Under the pieces are notes generated by a model, which did no database searches, was not told where the DNA came from, and was given only the letters and a program-made list of their open reading frames with translations. A program made the position numbers and the translations under genes. A stretch of 64,000 nucleotides of DNA from Achromobacter spanius (GTDB taxonomy: Bacteria; Pseudomonadota; Gammaproteobacteria; Burkholderiales; Burkholderiaceae_B): positions 1,674,001 to 1,738,000 of the forward strand of contig NZ_CP121261.1 of the NCBI RefSeq assembly GCF_029637605.1, written 5' to 3'. Shown in pieces: positions 1-8,053 of the stretch (within the stretch, counting starts at the first letter, position 1; each line of letters opens with the position of its first letter).

Positions 1-1
1 G

Positions 2-1444
2 GATATCGACGTGGAAAACGAGGCGGCGCTGCTTGCCCGTTTTCATGACGACCGTCACGTCAAGCCCACGCCCGACACCGAATACAAGTTTGTCGCCCAG
101 GCGCCCGCCACGTTGGCCAAGCGCCCCATCGTCATCGGCACCGGCCCCTGTGGCCTGTTCGCCGGCCTGGTGCTGGCGCAGATGGGCTTCAAGCCCATCA
201 TCCTGGAACGTGGCAAGGCCGTGCGTGAACGCACCAAGGACACCTGGGGCCTGTGGCGCAAACGCATCCTGAACCCCGAGTCGAACGTGCAGTTCGGCGA
301 AGGCGGCGCGGGCACGTTCTCGGACGGCAAGCTGTACAGCCAGATCAAAGACCCCAAGCACTACGGCGAAAAGGTCCTGAAGGAATTCGTGCTGGCCGGC
401 GCGCCGGAAGAAATTCTGTATGTCAGCAAGCCGCACATCGGCACGTTCCGCCTGGTCGGCATGGTCGAAGTCATGCGCGACACCATCACCAAACTGGGCG
501 GCGAAGTGCGCTTTTCCAGCAAAGTGGAAACGCTGCAACGCGAAAACGGCCAGGTCACGGGCGTTACGCTGACCAGCGGCGAACACATCGAGGCCGATCA
601 CGTGGTGCTGGCCATCGGCCACAGCGCGCGCGATACCTTCCAGATGCTGCATGACCAGGGCGTGTACATGGAAGCCAAGCCGTTTTCGATCGGCTTCCGG
701 ATCGAACACCCGCAGTCGCTGATCGACAAGGCGCGCTTCGGCCCCAGCGCCGGCCACCCCATTCTGGGCGCGGCCGACTACAAGCTGGTGCATCACGCCA
801 GCAACGGCCGGTCGGTGTACAGCTTCTGCATGTGCCCGGGCGGTACCGTGGTGGCCGCCACGTCGGAACCCAACCGCGTCGTCACCAACGGCATGAGCCA
901 ATATTCCCGCAACGAGCGCAATGCCAACGCGGGCATTGTGGTGGGGATCTCGCCCGAGCAAGACTACCCGGAACACGTGCTGGCCGGCGTGGACTTCCAG
1001 CGCAAATGGGAATCGCAGGCCTTCGTGCTGGGCGGCGAAACGTACAGCGCGCCTGGCCAGTTGGTGGGCGACTTCATCGCGGGCAAGGCGTCCACGGAAT
1101 TCGGTTCCGTGCTGCCGTCCTACACCCCGGGCGTGCACCTGACCGACCTGGCCACGGCGCTACCCGACTTCGCCATCACGGCCATCCGCGAAGCGCTGCC
1201 CGCCTTTGACAAGACCATCAAGGGCTTCGGCATGCACGACGCCGTGCTGACCGGCGTGGAAACGCGCACGTCGTCGCCGGTGCGGATCAAGCGCGACAAC
1301 GACACGCTGCAAAGCATCAACACCCAAGGGCTGTTCCCGGCCGGCGAAGGCGCGGGGTACGCGGGCGGGATTCTGTCGGCGGGCGTGGACGGCATCAAGA
1401 TTGCCGAAGCGGTGGCGTTGAGCATCATGGGCCGCCAGGGGTAA
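2..1444 (+). CDS. NAD(P)/FAD-dependent dehydrogenase (COG2509-like), 5'-partial
   Basis: The reading frame is open to the first base of the window, so the N-terminus is missing; the GTG at 11 is only the first possible internal start. About 477 residues are visible. A dinucleotide-binding glycine motif (GTGPCG) lies at residues 43-48 counted from that GTG, and a second FAD-contact segment (GLFPAGEGAGYAGG) near the C-terminus. This layout fits the uncharacterised FAD-dependent dehydrogenases of COG2509, usually 530-550 residues with an N-terminal extension before the FAD domain. The product is a cytosolic flavoprotein oxidoreductase; its substrate cannot be read from the sequence. No clear terminator follows the stop. 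Confidence 0.85.
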   Translation, partial: DIDVENEAALLARFHDDRHVKPTPDTEYKFVAQAPATLAKRPIVIGTGPCGLFAGLVLAQMGFKPIILERGKAVRERTKDTWGLWRKRILNPESNVQFGEGGAGTFSDGKLYSQIKDPKHYGEKVLKEFVLAGAPEEILYVSKPHIGTFRLVGMVEVMRDTITKLGGEVRFSSKVETLQRENGQVTGVTLTSGEHIEADHVVLAIGHSARDTFQMLHDQGVYMEAKPFSIGFRIEHPQSLIDKARFGPSAGHPILGAADYKLVHHASNGRSVYSFCMCPGGTVVAATSEPNRVVTNGMSQYSRNERNANAGIVVGISPEQDYPEHVLAGVDFQRKWESQAFVLGGETYSAPGQLVGDFIAGKASTEFGSVLPSYTPGVHLTDLATALPDFAITAIREALPAFDKTIKGFGMHDAVLTGVETRTSSPVRIKRDNDTLQSINTQGLFPAGEGAGYAGGILSAGVDGIKIAEAVALSIMGRQG

Positions 1445-1490
1445 GGAAACCCCACCGGCGGCTACGGGTCAAGGCGGCCAAGGCGGGCCG

Positions 1491-1730
1491 CTACGACGTG
1501 CCGGCCTTGACCTGTTGCGCCCGGTATTCCGGCACGGTGACGCCGCCGACGCCCCAGTTTTCCATCTCAACTTCGTCAATCACGACGAAGGTTGACGCGT
1601 GCGGCTTGCCCAACACCTCAAACAGCAGATCGCTGACGCCTTTGATCAGCGCGCGCTTCTGTTCGGGTGTCGTCGCCGTCGCGCCGGGCGCGGTGCCTTC
1701 GCGAGTGACCTTGATATTTACGTAGGGCAT
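1491..1730 (-). CDS. 4-oxalocrotonate tautomerase-family enzyme
   Basis: 79 residues, the normal size of a tautomerase-superfamily monomer. The chosen ATG (1730) places proline directly after methionine (MPYVNIKVT), and this Pro1 is the catalytic base of the family once Met is removed. An AAGGAG ribosome-binding site lies 6-7 bases upstream. A longer frame from 1823 has no such context and would bury Pro1. The family interconverts keto and enol acids, often in aromatic catabolism, but no ring-cleavage genes are nearby. The gene follows the SDR at 1780-2490 on the same strand with a 49-bp gap, so the two may be cotranscribed. Confidence 0.88.
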   Translation of the reverse strand: MPYVNIKVTREGTAPGATATTPEQKRALIKGVSDLLFEVLGKPHASTFVVIDEVEMENWGVGGVTVPEYRAQQVKAGTS

Positions 1731-1779
1731 GTTTGTTCTCCTTTGAACCGAGCGTTGCCACGGGCTGAACGGTGGAGCG

Positions 1780-2490
1780 TCAGGCGCCCGCCACCTGTCC
1801 ACCATCAACATGCAGGATTTCACCGGTCACAAAACCGGCGTCCTCCAGATACAGTACCGCCTGCGCGACGTCGGCGATGTCCCCCAGACGCTTCATGGGA
1901 TGTAATGCCGCCAAAGCCTGATGCGTTTCGGGCGCATGCATGGGTGTCCTGATAATGCCTGGCGACACCGCGTTGACACGAATATTCCGGGTGGCGTATT
2001 CAATGGCCAGGCTGCGCGTGGCGGCGGCCAAGCCGCCCTTGGTCAAGGACGCCAGCACCGACGGCACGTTGGAATTCGCATGGTCCACCAGCGTCGTGGT
2101 GATCTGCACGATATGGCCGCCGCCCTGCTTCAACATGGCGTCCACGACATGCTGGGTCGTGTAGAAGAAGCCCGCCAGGTTCGTGGCAAGCATGTCCCGG
2201 TATTGCAGTTCGGTATAGGCGGTGAAGGCGTTGGCGATGAAAATGCCGGCGTTGTTCACCAGCGTGTCCACCCGACCGAAGCGGGCCAACGCCAGCTCCA
2301 CAACTGCCTTGCCCGTGGCCGGGTCGCCGATGTCTCCGGCAAGGGTCAGGTAATTGGGATCTTCAGACGGCTTGATCGACCGCGACGTCCCTACAACCCG
2401 GTAACCCCGATCCAAAAATGCCTGGGCAATACCCTCGCCCAGCCCTTGCGATGCGCCCGTAACGATGGCGACTTTCCGTTCATTGCTCAT
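1780..2490 (-). CDS. Short-chain dehydrogenase/reductase lacking the catalytic Tyr
   Basis: 236 residues with the SDR Rossmann fold: TGASQGLG near residue 11, NNAG near residue 79, and the late PG and DGG motifs. The active-site YxxxK reads AxxxK (in VLASLTKGG), so the general-acid tyrosine is replaced by alanine, and the usual Ser is in a Thr run (ITTTLV). The fold and cofactor site look intact, but standard SDR chemistry is doubtful. It is divergent from the LysR gene at 2573, which probably controls it, and lies upstream of the tautomerase gene. It may be an SDR-like binding protein or use a different acid residue. Confidence 0.85.
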   Translation of the reverse strand: MSNERKVAIVTGASQGLGEGIAQAFLDRGYRVVGTSRSIKPSEDPNYLTLAGDIGDPATGKAVVELALARFGRVDTLVNNAGIFIANAFTAYTELQYRDMLATNLAGFFYTTQHVVDAMLKQGGGHIVQITTTLVDHANSNVPSVLASLTKGGLAAATRSLAIEYATRNIRVNAVSPGIIRTPMHAPETHQALAALHPMKRLGDIADVAQAVLYLEDAGFVTGEILHVDGGQVAGA

Positions 2491-2572
2491 GATGTTTCCT
2501 TCACAGATGTGGTTGGTGTGAGAGGAACATTAGGCGTATTGGCGCTGATCGAAAATCCGCTATTCTTGCGCA

Positions 2573-3460
2573 ATGGCTGAGAAAAAACGCACAGAGCCCG
2601 ACTGGCAGGACATCCGCGTATTCCTCGCGCTAGGTCGTTACGGCAGTCTCTCGGCCGCCGCGCGGGCACTATCGACCAACCATTCGACGATATCGCGGCG
2701 TCTTCGGTCGCTAGAAGCCACCCTGGGCGAAAAGCTGGTCGAACGCCGGCCCGAAGGCTACGTCTTGACCCCCGCCGGCAGTCACGCGCTGGCGGCGGCC
2801 AGCGATATGGAAACCGCTGTCCACACCCTGGGAAGAGCCAGCGCGGACAGCGCGCTGCGTGGCCTGGTCCGGGTCAACGCGCCGCCCGCGCTATCGCAGG
2901 GGTTTCTTGTCAGCCGGCTGGCCCGGCTTCCGCTGCGGCATCCCGGCATCGATATCGATCTGGCGACCGATTTACGCTCGGTGAGCCTTGAGCGGCATGT
3001 CACCGATATCGCGGTACGGTTGGGCCGCCCCCAGGACGGTGACTTCATTGCAAAGCCGCTGGGGCACATCGCGTATGGCTTCTATGGAGATCCGGCGCTT
3101 TGCGAACGGATCGCAAGCGGCGCCGAACCGGTGTTTGTCGGCTTCGACGAGGCCAATGCCTATCTGCCCGAAGCCGCCTGGCTGGCACGGCGTTATCCCC
3201 GGGCACGCGTGGCGTTTCGGGCCAACAACCAGGTGGCGCAGGCCGTGGCCGCGCAGTCGGGCGTGGGCGTCGCCCTGCTACCGCACTACCTTGGGCGCAC
3301 GACACCGGGGCTACAACCCTGCATGCTGGACGACGCACCGCCACCGCGCGACATCGTGCTGCTGACGCGCAGGCAAGATCGTAAAGATCCGCCCATCCGA
3401 ACGGTTGTTGACTACCTGGTCGACGTCTTCGGCAACGAGCGCGCCTTGTTCAACGCCTGA
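2573..3460 (+). CDS. LysR-family transcriptional regulator
   Basis: 295 residues. The N-terminal winged helix-turn-helix covers about residues 10-70 (DIRVFLALGRYGSLSAAARA), followed by a LysR substrate-binding domain to about residue 290. It belongs to the subgroup with a W-x-D-[IV]-R opening, shared with the regulator at 17280. It is divergent from the SDR gene at 2490 with only 82 bp between the starts, the usual arrangement for a LysR and its target. No clear dyad is seen in that gap. The inducer is unknown. Confidence 0.9.
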   Translation: MAEKKRTEPDWQDIRVFLALGRYGSLSAAARALSTNHSTISRRLRSLEATLGEKLVERRPEGYVLTPAGSHALAAASDMETAVHTLGRASADSALRGLVRVNAPPALSQGFLVSRLARLPLRHPGIDIDLATDLRSVSLERHVTDIAVRLGRPQDGDFIAKPLGHIAYGFYGDPALCERIASGAEPVFVGFDEANAYLPEAAWLARRYPRARVAFRANNQVAQAVAAQSGVGVALLPHYLGRTTPGLQPCMLDDAPPPRDIVLLTRRQDRKDPPIRTVVDYLVDVFGNERALFNA

Positions 3461-3569
3461 CCCCGCAACTAACGCGGCGCTAAAAATTCGCCCCCGGGCA
3501 CAAGGTGGGCTCAGGCCGGGCATCAACCTGGCACAAACGCCGCTTCGGTAGCCGCGCGGTCGCGACGCA

Positions 3570-4352
3570 TCAAGACGGTTGATAGCGCGCGGCCGCGCTA
3601 GCCATCTTGATGTCACCCAACAAGACCTGCCGCGCTCCGTCCAATGCATCCCAGCGCGACACCTCATGCAACGGCGGAATCGTCACCGTTTCACGCCGGT
3701 CAAAGCCCACCAACGCCGCATCCACCAGTTCGCCCACGTCCATCACTTCCGGCAACATGTTGATATCAATGCCCGCGCGTTGCCAGATCTCGGTGCGCGT
3801 GGCGGCCGGCAGCACGGCTTGCACGTAAACGCCCGCGGGCGATAGTTCTTCGTGCAAGGCCTGCGACAGGAACAACATATAGGCCTTGGTTGCGCCGTAG
3901 ACCGCCATGCCGAACTGCGGCATGAAGCCAACCACCGACCCCACATTGACGATAGCGCCCGCGCCCGCTTGCACCAGGCGCGGCACTACCGCGCTGGCCA
4001 GCCGCGTTGGCGCGGTGGTATTCAGTGCGACCAGTTGTTCAACCATGCTGGGCGTCTGCGCAACAAAATTGCCCGCCTGCGCGGCGCCCGCGTTGTTGAT
4101 CAGAATCTGGATGCGGGCGTCTTCCCGCAGCCTCGCCTCGACGTGTTCGATGTCATCGTCGCGCGTCAGGTCCGCGGCCAGCACGTCGACGCCAACGCCA
4201 TGCTCTTGCCGCAACCGAACGGCAAGGGCCTCAAGCCGGGCAAGGTCGCGCGCCACCAGCACCAGGTCATGGCCACGCCGCGCAAAACGTTCGGCATAGG
4301 TTGCGCCAATGCCGGAGGACGCGCCGGTAATCAACACTGTGGAGGGATTCAT
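3570..4352 (-). CDS. Short-chain dehydrogenase/reductase (DltE-type)
   Basis: 260 residues. The TGASSGIG cofactor loop is near residue 10, followed by NNAG and a canonical YGATK active site with a preceding GSVVGF serine segment. The family is NADP(H)-dependent, soluble and of broad oxidoreductase function (COG0300). The chosen ATG at 4352 is preceded by an AAGAGAGCTGCAAG stretch that can serve as a ribosome-binding site. It lies downstream of nemA on the same strand (113-bp gap carrying a short tandem repeat), so it might be expressed with the ene-reductase. No substrate prediction. Confidence 0.88.
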   Translation of the reverse strand: MNPSTVLITGASSGIGATYAERFARRGHDLVLVARDLARLEALAVRLRQEHGVGVDVLAADLTRDDDIEHVEARLREDARIQILINNAGAAQAGNFVAQTPSMVEQLVALNTTAPTRLASAVVPRLVQAGAGAIVNVGSVVGFMPQFGMAVYGATKAYMLFLSQALHEELSPAGVYVQAVLPAATRTEIWQRAGIDINMLPEVMDVGELVDAALVGFDRRETVTIPPLHEVSRWDALDGARQVLLGDIKMASAAARYQPS

Positions 4353-4410
4353 CTTGCAGCTCTCTTTGTAAATGGAAATGGACCCCGCCGCGATGCGCAG
4401 CGGGTCAAGG

Positions 4411-4480
4411 GGAGTCAGCGCGGCTCAGCGCGGTTCAGCGAGGGTCAGCGGGGGGTCAGCGCGGCTCAGCGCACGTCAGC
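4411..4480. repeat. Short tandem repeat with TCAGCG core at the 3' end of nemA
   Basis: Seven imperfect 10-11 bp copies of GG[ACGT]TCAGCGC run head to tail. The last copies encode the C-terminus of the ene-reductase on the minus strand; the stop codon (TCA read as TGA, 4466-4468) lies in one copy and other copies carry further TCA triplets beyond it. Replication slippage can explain the array. It could shift the exact C-terminus between strains. Confidence 0.7.
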
Positions 4481-5554
4481 CAAGGCCGGATAGTCGATGT
4501 AGCCTTCCGCGCCGCCGCCATAAAGCGTGGCCGGGTCCAACTGCGCCAGCGGCGCGTCCGTCTTCAGGCGCTGGACCAGGTCCGGGTTGGCGATGAACGG
4601 ACGCCCGAACGCGAACAGGTCCGCATGGCCCTGGGCAAGCTGGGTGGCGGCCAGGTCCAGGCCGTAGCCGTTATTCGCGACATAGGTGTTCGTAAAGCGC
4701 CGACGCAGCGAACCATAATCAAACGGCGCCACGTCGCGCGGGCCGCCCGTGGCGCCTTCCACCACATGCAGATAGACCACGCCCAGCGCATCGAGCTGGT
4801 CGGCAATGTAGTCATACTGCGCTTGCGGGTCGCTGCACGAGATGCCATTGGCGGGCGATACCGGCGAAATCCGCACGCCTGTGCGGTCAGCGCCTACCTC
4901 AGCGGCCACCGCCTGGACGACTTCAAGCAACAGCCGAGCACGGTTCTGCACCGAGCCGCCATAGGCATCGTCGCGGTGGTTGGCCCCGTCCTTGGCGAAC
5001 TGCTCAAGCAGATAGCCGTTGGCGCCGTGGACTTCCACGCCATCGAAGCCCGCCGCGATGGCGTTGGCCGCCGCCTGGCGAAAATCGTTGACGATGCCGG
5101 GCAGCTCGTCCAACGCCAAGGCTCGCGGCGCCGACACCGGTACAAAGCCATTGTTCACAAACGTCTTGGTCTCGGCGCGGATGGCGGAGGGCGCCACAGG
5201 CGCCGCTCCGTTCTCTTGCAGGTCCACGTGCGACACACGGCCCACATGCCACAACTGCAGGAATATCTTCCCGCCCTTGGCGTGGACGGCCTGCGTCACC
5301 TGGCGCCAGCCCTCAATCTGCGCGGGCGTGTAGATCCCCGGCGTGTCCTGGTAGCCCTGCCCCTGCCGCGAGATTTGCGTTGCCTCGGCAATCAACAAAC
5401 CCGCCGATGCTCGCTGGCTGTAGTAGGTGGCGGCAAACTGGCTGGGTACGAAGTCCGCCTCGGCGCGGTTACGCGTCAGCGGCGCCATCACGATGCGGTT
5501 GGAAAGCGTCAGGGATCCCAGTTGGTAGGGCTGGAACAAAGCGTTGTCGGTCAT
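4466..5554 (-). CDS. nemA: Old yellow enzyme family ene-reductase (N-ethylmaleimide reductase type)
   Basis: 362 residues, full length for the FMN-dependent OYE family. The beta/alpha barrel starts with LFQPYQLGSLTLSNRIVMAP, and the substrate-binding H-x-x-N pair is visible in VEVHGANGYL near residue 180, followed by FAKDGANHRDDAYGGS. These enzymes reduce electrophilic C=C bonds, maleimides, quinones and nitro compounds with NAD(P)H in the cytosol. The gene is divergent from a NemR-like TetR gene with two dyads in the gap, matching electrophile-responsive control known in enterobacteria. The C-terminus ends inside a short tandem repeat. Confidence 0.93.
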   Translation of the reverse strand: MTDNALFQPYQLGSLTLSNRIVMAPLTRNRAEADFVPSQFAATYYSQRASAGLLIAEATQISRQGQGYQDTPGIYTPAQIEGWRQVTQAVHAKGGKIFLQLWHVGRVSHVDLQENGAAPVAPSAIRAETKTFVNNGFVPVSAPRALALDELPGIVNDFRQAAANAIAAGFDGVEVHGANGYLLEQFAKDGANHRDDAYGGSVQNRARLLLEVVQAVAAEVGADRTGVRISPVSPANGISCSDPQAQYDYIADQLDALGVVYLHVVEGATGGPRDVAPFDYGSLRRRFTNTYVANNGYGLDLAATQLAQGHADLFAFGRPFIANPDLVQRLKTDAPLAQLDPATLYGGGAEGYIDYPALADVR

Positions 5555-5645
5555 GGTCAGGTCCGTCGAAGAGGGTTGAGCGCCGCGGCCGAAAGTGCGT
5601 GCTTGGGCCTGTTGCGCTGGCGCTGGATGCGCTAACGGCGTTAAT

Positions 5646-5695
5646 GATGATGATCAACATCTAAATCGTCAAGCACTTTGATGATGATCGACATC
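5646..5695. promoter_or_regulatory. Two operator-like dyads between nemA and nemR
   Basis: Two copies of a 16-bp near-palindrome lie 34 bp apart: GATGATGATCAACATC at 5646-5661 (one mismatched pair) and GATGATGATCGACATC at 5680-5695 (two). They sit between the divergent nemA and TetR starts. A repeated dyad in this position is what a TetR repressor controlling both genes would bind. Binding itself is inferred. Confidence 0.65.
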
Positions 5696-5769
5696 AATGT
5701 ATATTCACGTCCTGGGCACTGCATTGATCAACGAGGCACGCGATGGGGCCACGAAATGAGGGGCAGCAA

Positions 5770-6351
5770 ATGAAAGTCACCAAGGCGCAGGCGCAGGCCA
5801 ACCGGGCGCATATCGTCGAAACCGCATCGGCCCTCTTCCGAGAGCACGGCTACGACGGCGTGGGCGTGGCCGAATTGATGGCAGCGGCCGGGTTCACCCA
5901 CGGCGGCTTCTACAAGCACTTCCGGTCCAAAGCCGACCTGATGGCGGAAACCGCCGCGTCGGGGCTGTCGCAATCCCTGGCCATGACGGGCGACATGGAC
6001 CTGGCCAAGTTCATCAGCGTGTATGTGTCGCGCGCCCACCGCGACGGGCGCAGCGCCGGCTGCACCATGGCTGCCCTGTGCGGCGACGCCGCGCGCCAAT
6101 CAGACGACGTCAAAGCCACCTTTGCGGCGGGCATCGAAGACATGCTGGCCGTGCTGGGCCGGGACGACGCCGCGCCCCAGGACGCGGACCCGAAGCGCGC
6201 GCGCGCCAAACGCATCGACTTGCTTGCCCATGTGATCGGCGCCGTTGCCTTGTCGCGCGCCTGCCCTGATGATTCCCCGCTGGCCGACGAAATCCTGGAG
6301 GCCTGCCGCAATGAACTGCTTGCGTCCTTGACGCCAACAGCCGCCGCTTAA
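5770..6351 (+). CDS. nemR: TetR-family repressor, NemR-like
   Basis: 193 residues from the ATG at 5770, which has an AGGGG ribosome-binding site; an in-frame ATG at 5743 would add nine residues and cannot be excluded. The N-terminal TetR helix-turn-helix covers about residues 12-55 (VAELMAAAGFTHGGFYKHF). Cysteines at residues 98 and 104 fall in the region where NemR senses electrophiles by cysteine modification. Divergence from nemA and the two dyads between them support a role as its repressor. The electrophile-sensing role is inferred from family and context. Confidence 0.85.
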   Translation: MKVTKAQAQANRAHIVETASALFREHGYDGVGVAELMAAAGFTHGGFYKHFRSKADLMAETAASGLSQSLAMTGDMDLAKFISVYVSRAHRDGRSAGCTMAALCGDAARQSDDVKATFAAGIEDMLAVLGRDDAAPQDADPKRARAKRIDLLAHVIGAVALSRACPDDSPLADEILEACRNELLASLTPTAAA

Positions 6352-6428
6352 CGTTTCCGTTGCCCTGTGTTCAGCGCCCTAAACCTTGTTGCCCTGACCG
6401 CATTGCCTATCTGATGGAGCCAATCCCC

Positions 6429-6881
6429 ATGCCCCTGCACTACCTGGAAGACCTGAGCCCCGGACAACGCTTCATCGGCACCGCCCGCGTACGCGTTACC
6501 CGCGAACGCATCAAGGCCTTTGCCACTGAATTCGACCCGCAGCCGTTTCATCTGGACGAAGACGCCGCCAGCAGCACCCTTTTCAAGGGCCTGGCCGCCA
6601 GCGGCTGGCACACCGCCGCGCTGACGATGCAGTTGCTGGTCGCCAGTGAATTCAAACCTGCCGGCGGCATCATCGGCGCCGGCGTGGATGAAATTCGCTG
6701 GCCGCAACCGGTGCGCCCGGACGACGAATTACGGATTGAAAGCGAAGTGCTGGAAGTGCGGCCGTCCAAGACGCGGCCCCAGCAAGGCATGGTGAAAGCG
6801 CGCACGACCACGCTGAATCAGAACGATGAAGTCGTGCAGATCTTCGTCAGCAATCTGGTGGTGCAGCGTCGCGGAGCGTAA
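6429..6881 (+). CDS. MaoC-family (R)-hydratase-like protein
   Basis: 150 residues, typical of single hot-dog MaoC dehydratases. The start at 6429 is chosen because GGAG lies nine bases upstream and the protein then begins with the usual family opening (MPLHYLEDLSPGQRF); the longer frame from 6360 lacks this. The segment FDPQPFHLDEDAA matches the D-x-Q-x-x-H hydratase-type site. The family hydrates enoyl-CoA thioesters. No other beta-oxidation gene is adjacent. Its 3' end overlaps the convergent regulator gene by 35 bp. Confidence 0.85.
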   Translation: MPLHYLEDLSPGQRFIGTARVRVTRERIKAFATEFDPQPFHLDEDAASSTLFKGLAASGWHTAALTMQLLVASEFKPAGGIIGAGVDEIRWPQPVRPDDELRIESEVLEVRPSKTRPQQGMVKARTTTLNQNDEVVQIFVSNLVVQRRGA

Positions 6882-7860
6882 GCGCCAGCGCAAAGTACGC
6901 CGCCGCGCCAGCGTTGTTGGCACGGGTCAGCACGGCACGCAGCGTCACATTCAGCCAGCTTCCATCCTTGCGGCGCAGCTTTGCACCAAACGCCGCGGTG
7001 GGCCTGCCATGCAACATTTTCTTCAACCGCGCGCCCCCGTCGGCAAGCACGCTGGCCAGTCCATCGCCCAGTAGTTCTTCTTTTCGGTAGCCCAGCATGC
7101 GCGCCAGCGCCGCGTTGGCGGATTCGCAGCGCAGGTCAGCGTCCAACAGCGCCATGCCTTGCGACGTCAGCTCAAACACCGCCTTGAAACGCGCCTGCTG
7201 GTCCCGCAGCGATTGCTCGGCCAGCTTGCGCGCGGTGTTATCCATGCTGATGCCCACGACCTTCACGACGCGCCCGTCCAAGTCACGCACGGGCGTGGCG
7301 CGCGATGAAATCCAGCGCAGGCCGCCGTCGGGCTGGAACAGCCGAAAGTCGAACTCATGCGCGTTTCCCGTCCGTAGCGATTCTTCGTAGACGGCGTTCA
7401 TCATGGGCACGTCATCGGCGTGCACGTGCTTCCAGAAGCTCTCGTTACTGACAATGCGCCAGCCATAAACGGCTTGGACATTGGACGAGTAGCTGACGTC
7501 GTCCGTGACCAGGTTCCATTCCCACGTAACGATGCGCGCACCCTCTTGCGCCAGCTTCATGCGCGCCTCGCTTTCCATGATCTCGGCCATGTAGCGGCGC
7601 CGTGTATCGGTCATGGGCATGACCACCGCGCCCGAGGCGCCCGCGGCCTCCAGACCCTGCTCGCCGTAGCGCAACCAGATCCAGTTGACGCCCAGGAACG
7701 CCGCCAGCTTGCGCAGCTTTTCATAGTCGATTTCGCCGCCCTTCGTCCATTTATGAACGGCGGGGCGCGACACGTTCAGCGCGGTGGCCACGGCCTGCAA
7801 TGACAACTGCTTGTGCTCAAGCAGCTCTTTCAGGCGGAACGCAAAGCTGTCTTCCATCAT
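6847..7860 (-). CDS. Cro/XRE helix-turn-helix regulator with two PAS domains
   Basis: 337 residues from the ATG at 7860, which has a strong AGGAGG site eight bases upstream. An N-terminal Cro-type helix-turn-helix (FRLKELLEHKQLSLQAVATA) covers about residues 7-62. A PAS domain at about 95-205 contains the typical W-x-W-N start and a PAC-like RWISSRATPV segment, and a second PAS domain covers about 215-325. No kinase or GGDEF domain follows, so this is a one-component sensor-regulator. It is divergent from the BCCT-cntA-cntB operon, and repeated TTAGCTAA/GGTTAA-like half-sites lie between. It likely controls carnitine use; the PAS ligand is unknown. Confidence 0.85.
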   Translation of the reverse strand: MMEDSFAFRLKELLEHKQLSLQAVATALNVSRPAVHKWTKGGEIDYEKLRKLAAFLGVNWIWLRYGEQGLEAAGASGAVVMPMTDTRRRYMAEIMESEARMKLAQEGARIVTWEWNLVTDDVSYSSNVQAVYGWRIVSNESFWKHVHADDVPMMNAVYEESLRTGNAHEFDFRLFQPDGGLRWISSRATPVRDLDGRVVKVVGISMDNTARKLAEQSLRDQQARFKAVFELTSQGMALLDADLRCESANAALARMLGYRKEELLGDGLASVLADGGARLKKMLHGRPTAAFGAKLRRKDGSWLNVTLRAVLTRANNAGAAAYFALALTLRDAAPPDC

Positions 7861-7976
7861 GACCCTGTCCTCCTGCGCGCGCAGGGGTAAAAACTGCGCG
7901 CCGTTACAAACGCGCCGCATTCAGATTGATGCTTGTACATAGGCTGGGCTGTACCTAAAGTCGCGTTAGTCAATTG

Positions 7977-8009
7977 TTAGCTAATGGTTAATGTAAACCG
8001 TTGGTTAAC
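7977..8009. promoter_or_regulatory. Cluster of TTA/TAA half-sites upstream of the carnitine operon
   Basis: Three dyad-like elements are packed here: a perfect TTAGCTAA (7977-7984), GGTTAATGTAAACC (7986-7999, imperfect palindrome) and GGTTAAC (8003-8009). They lie 45-77 bp before the transporter start and about 117 bp from the divergent regulator start. Such clustering suggests an operator for the Cro/PAS regulator. It is AT-rich compared with the neighbours, so part of it may simply be promoter. Confidence 0.5.
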
Positions 8010-8053
8010 TCCCAACAAGACACCGTGCGCAACGACGCATCGGAGGAGACAAC

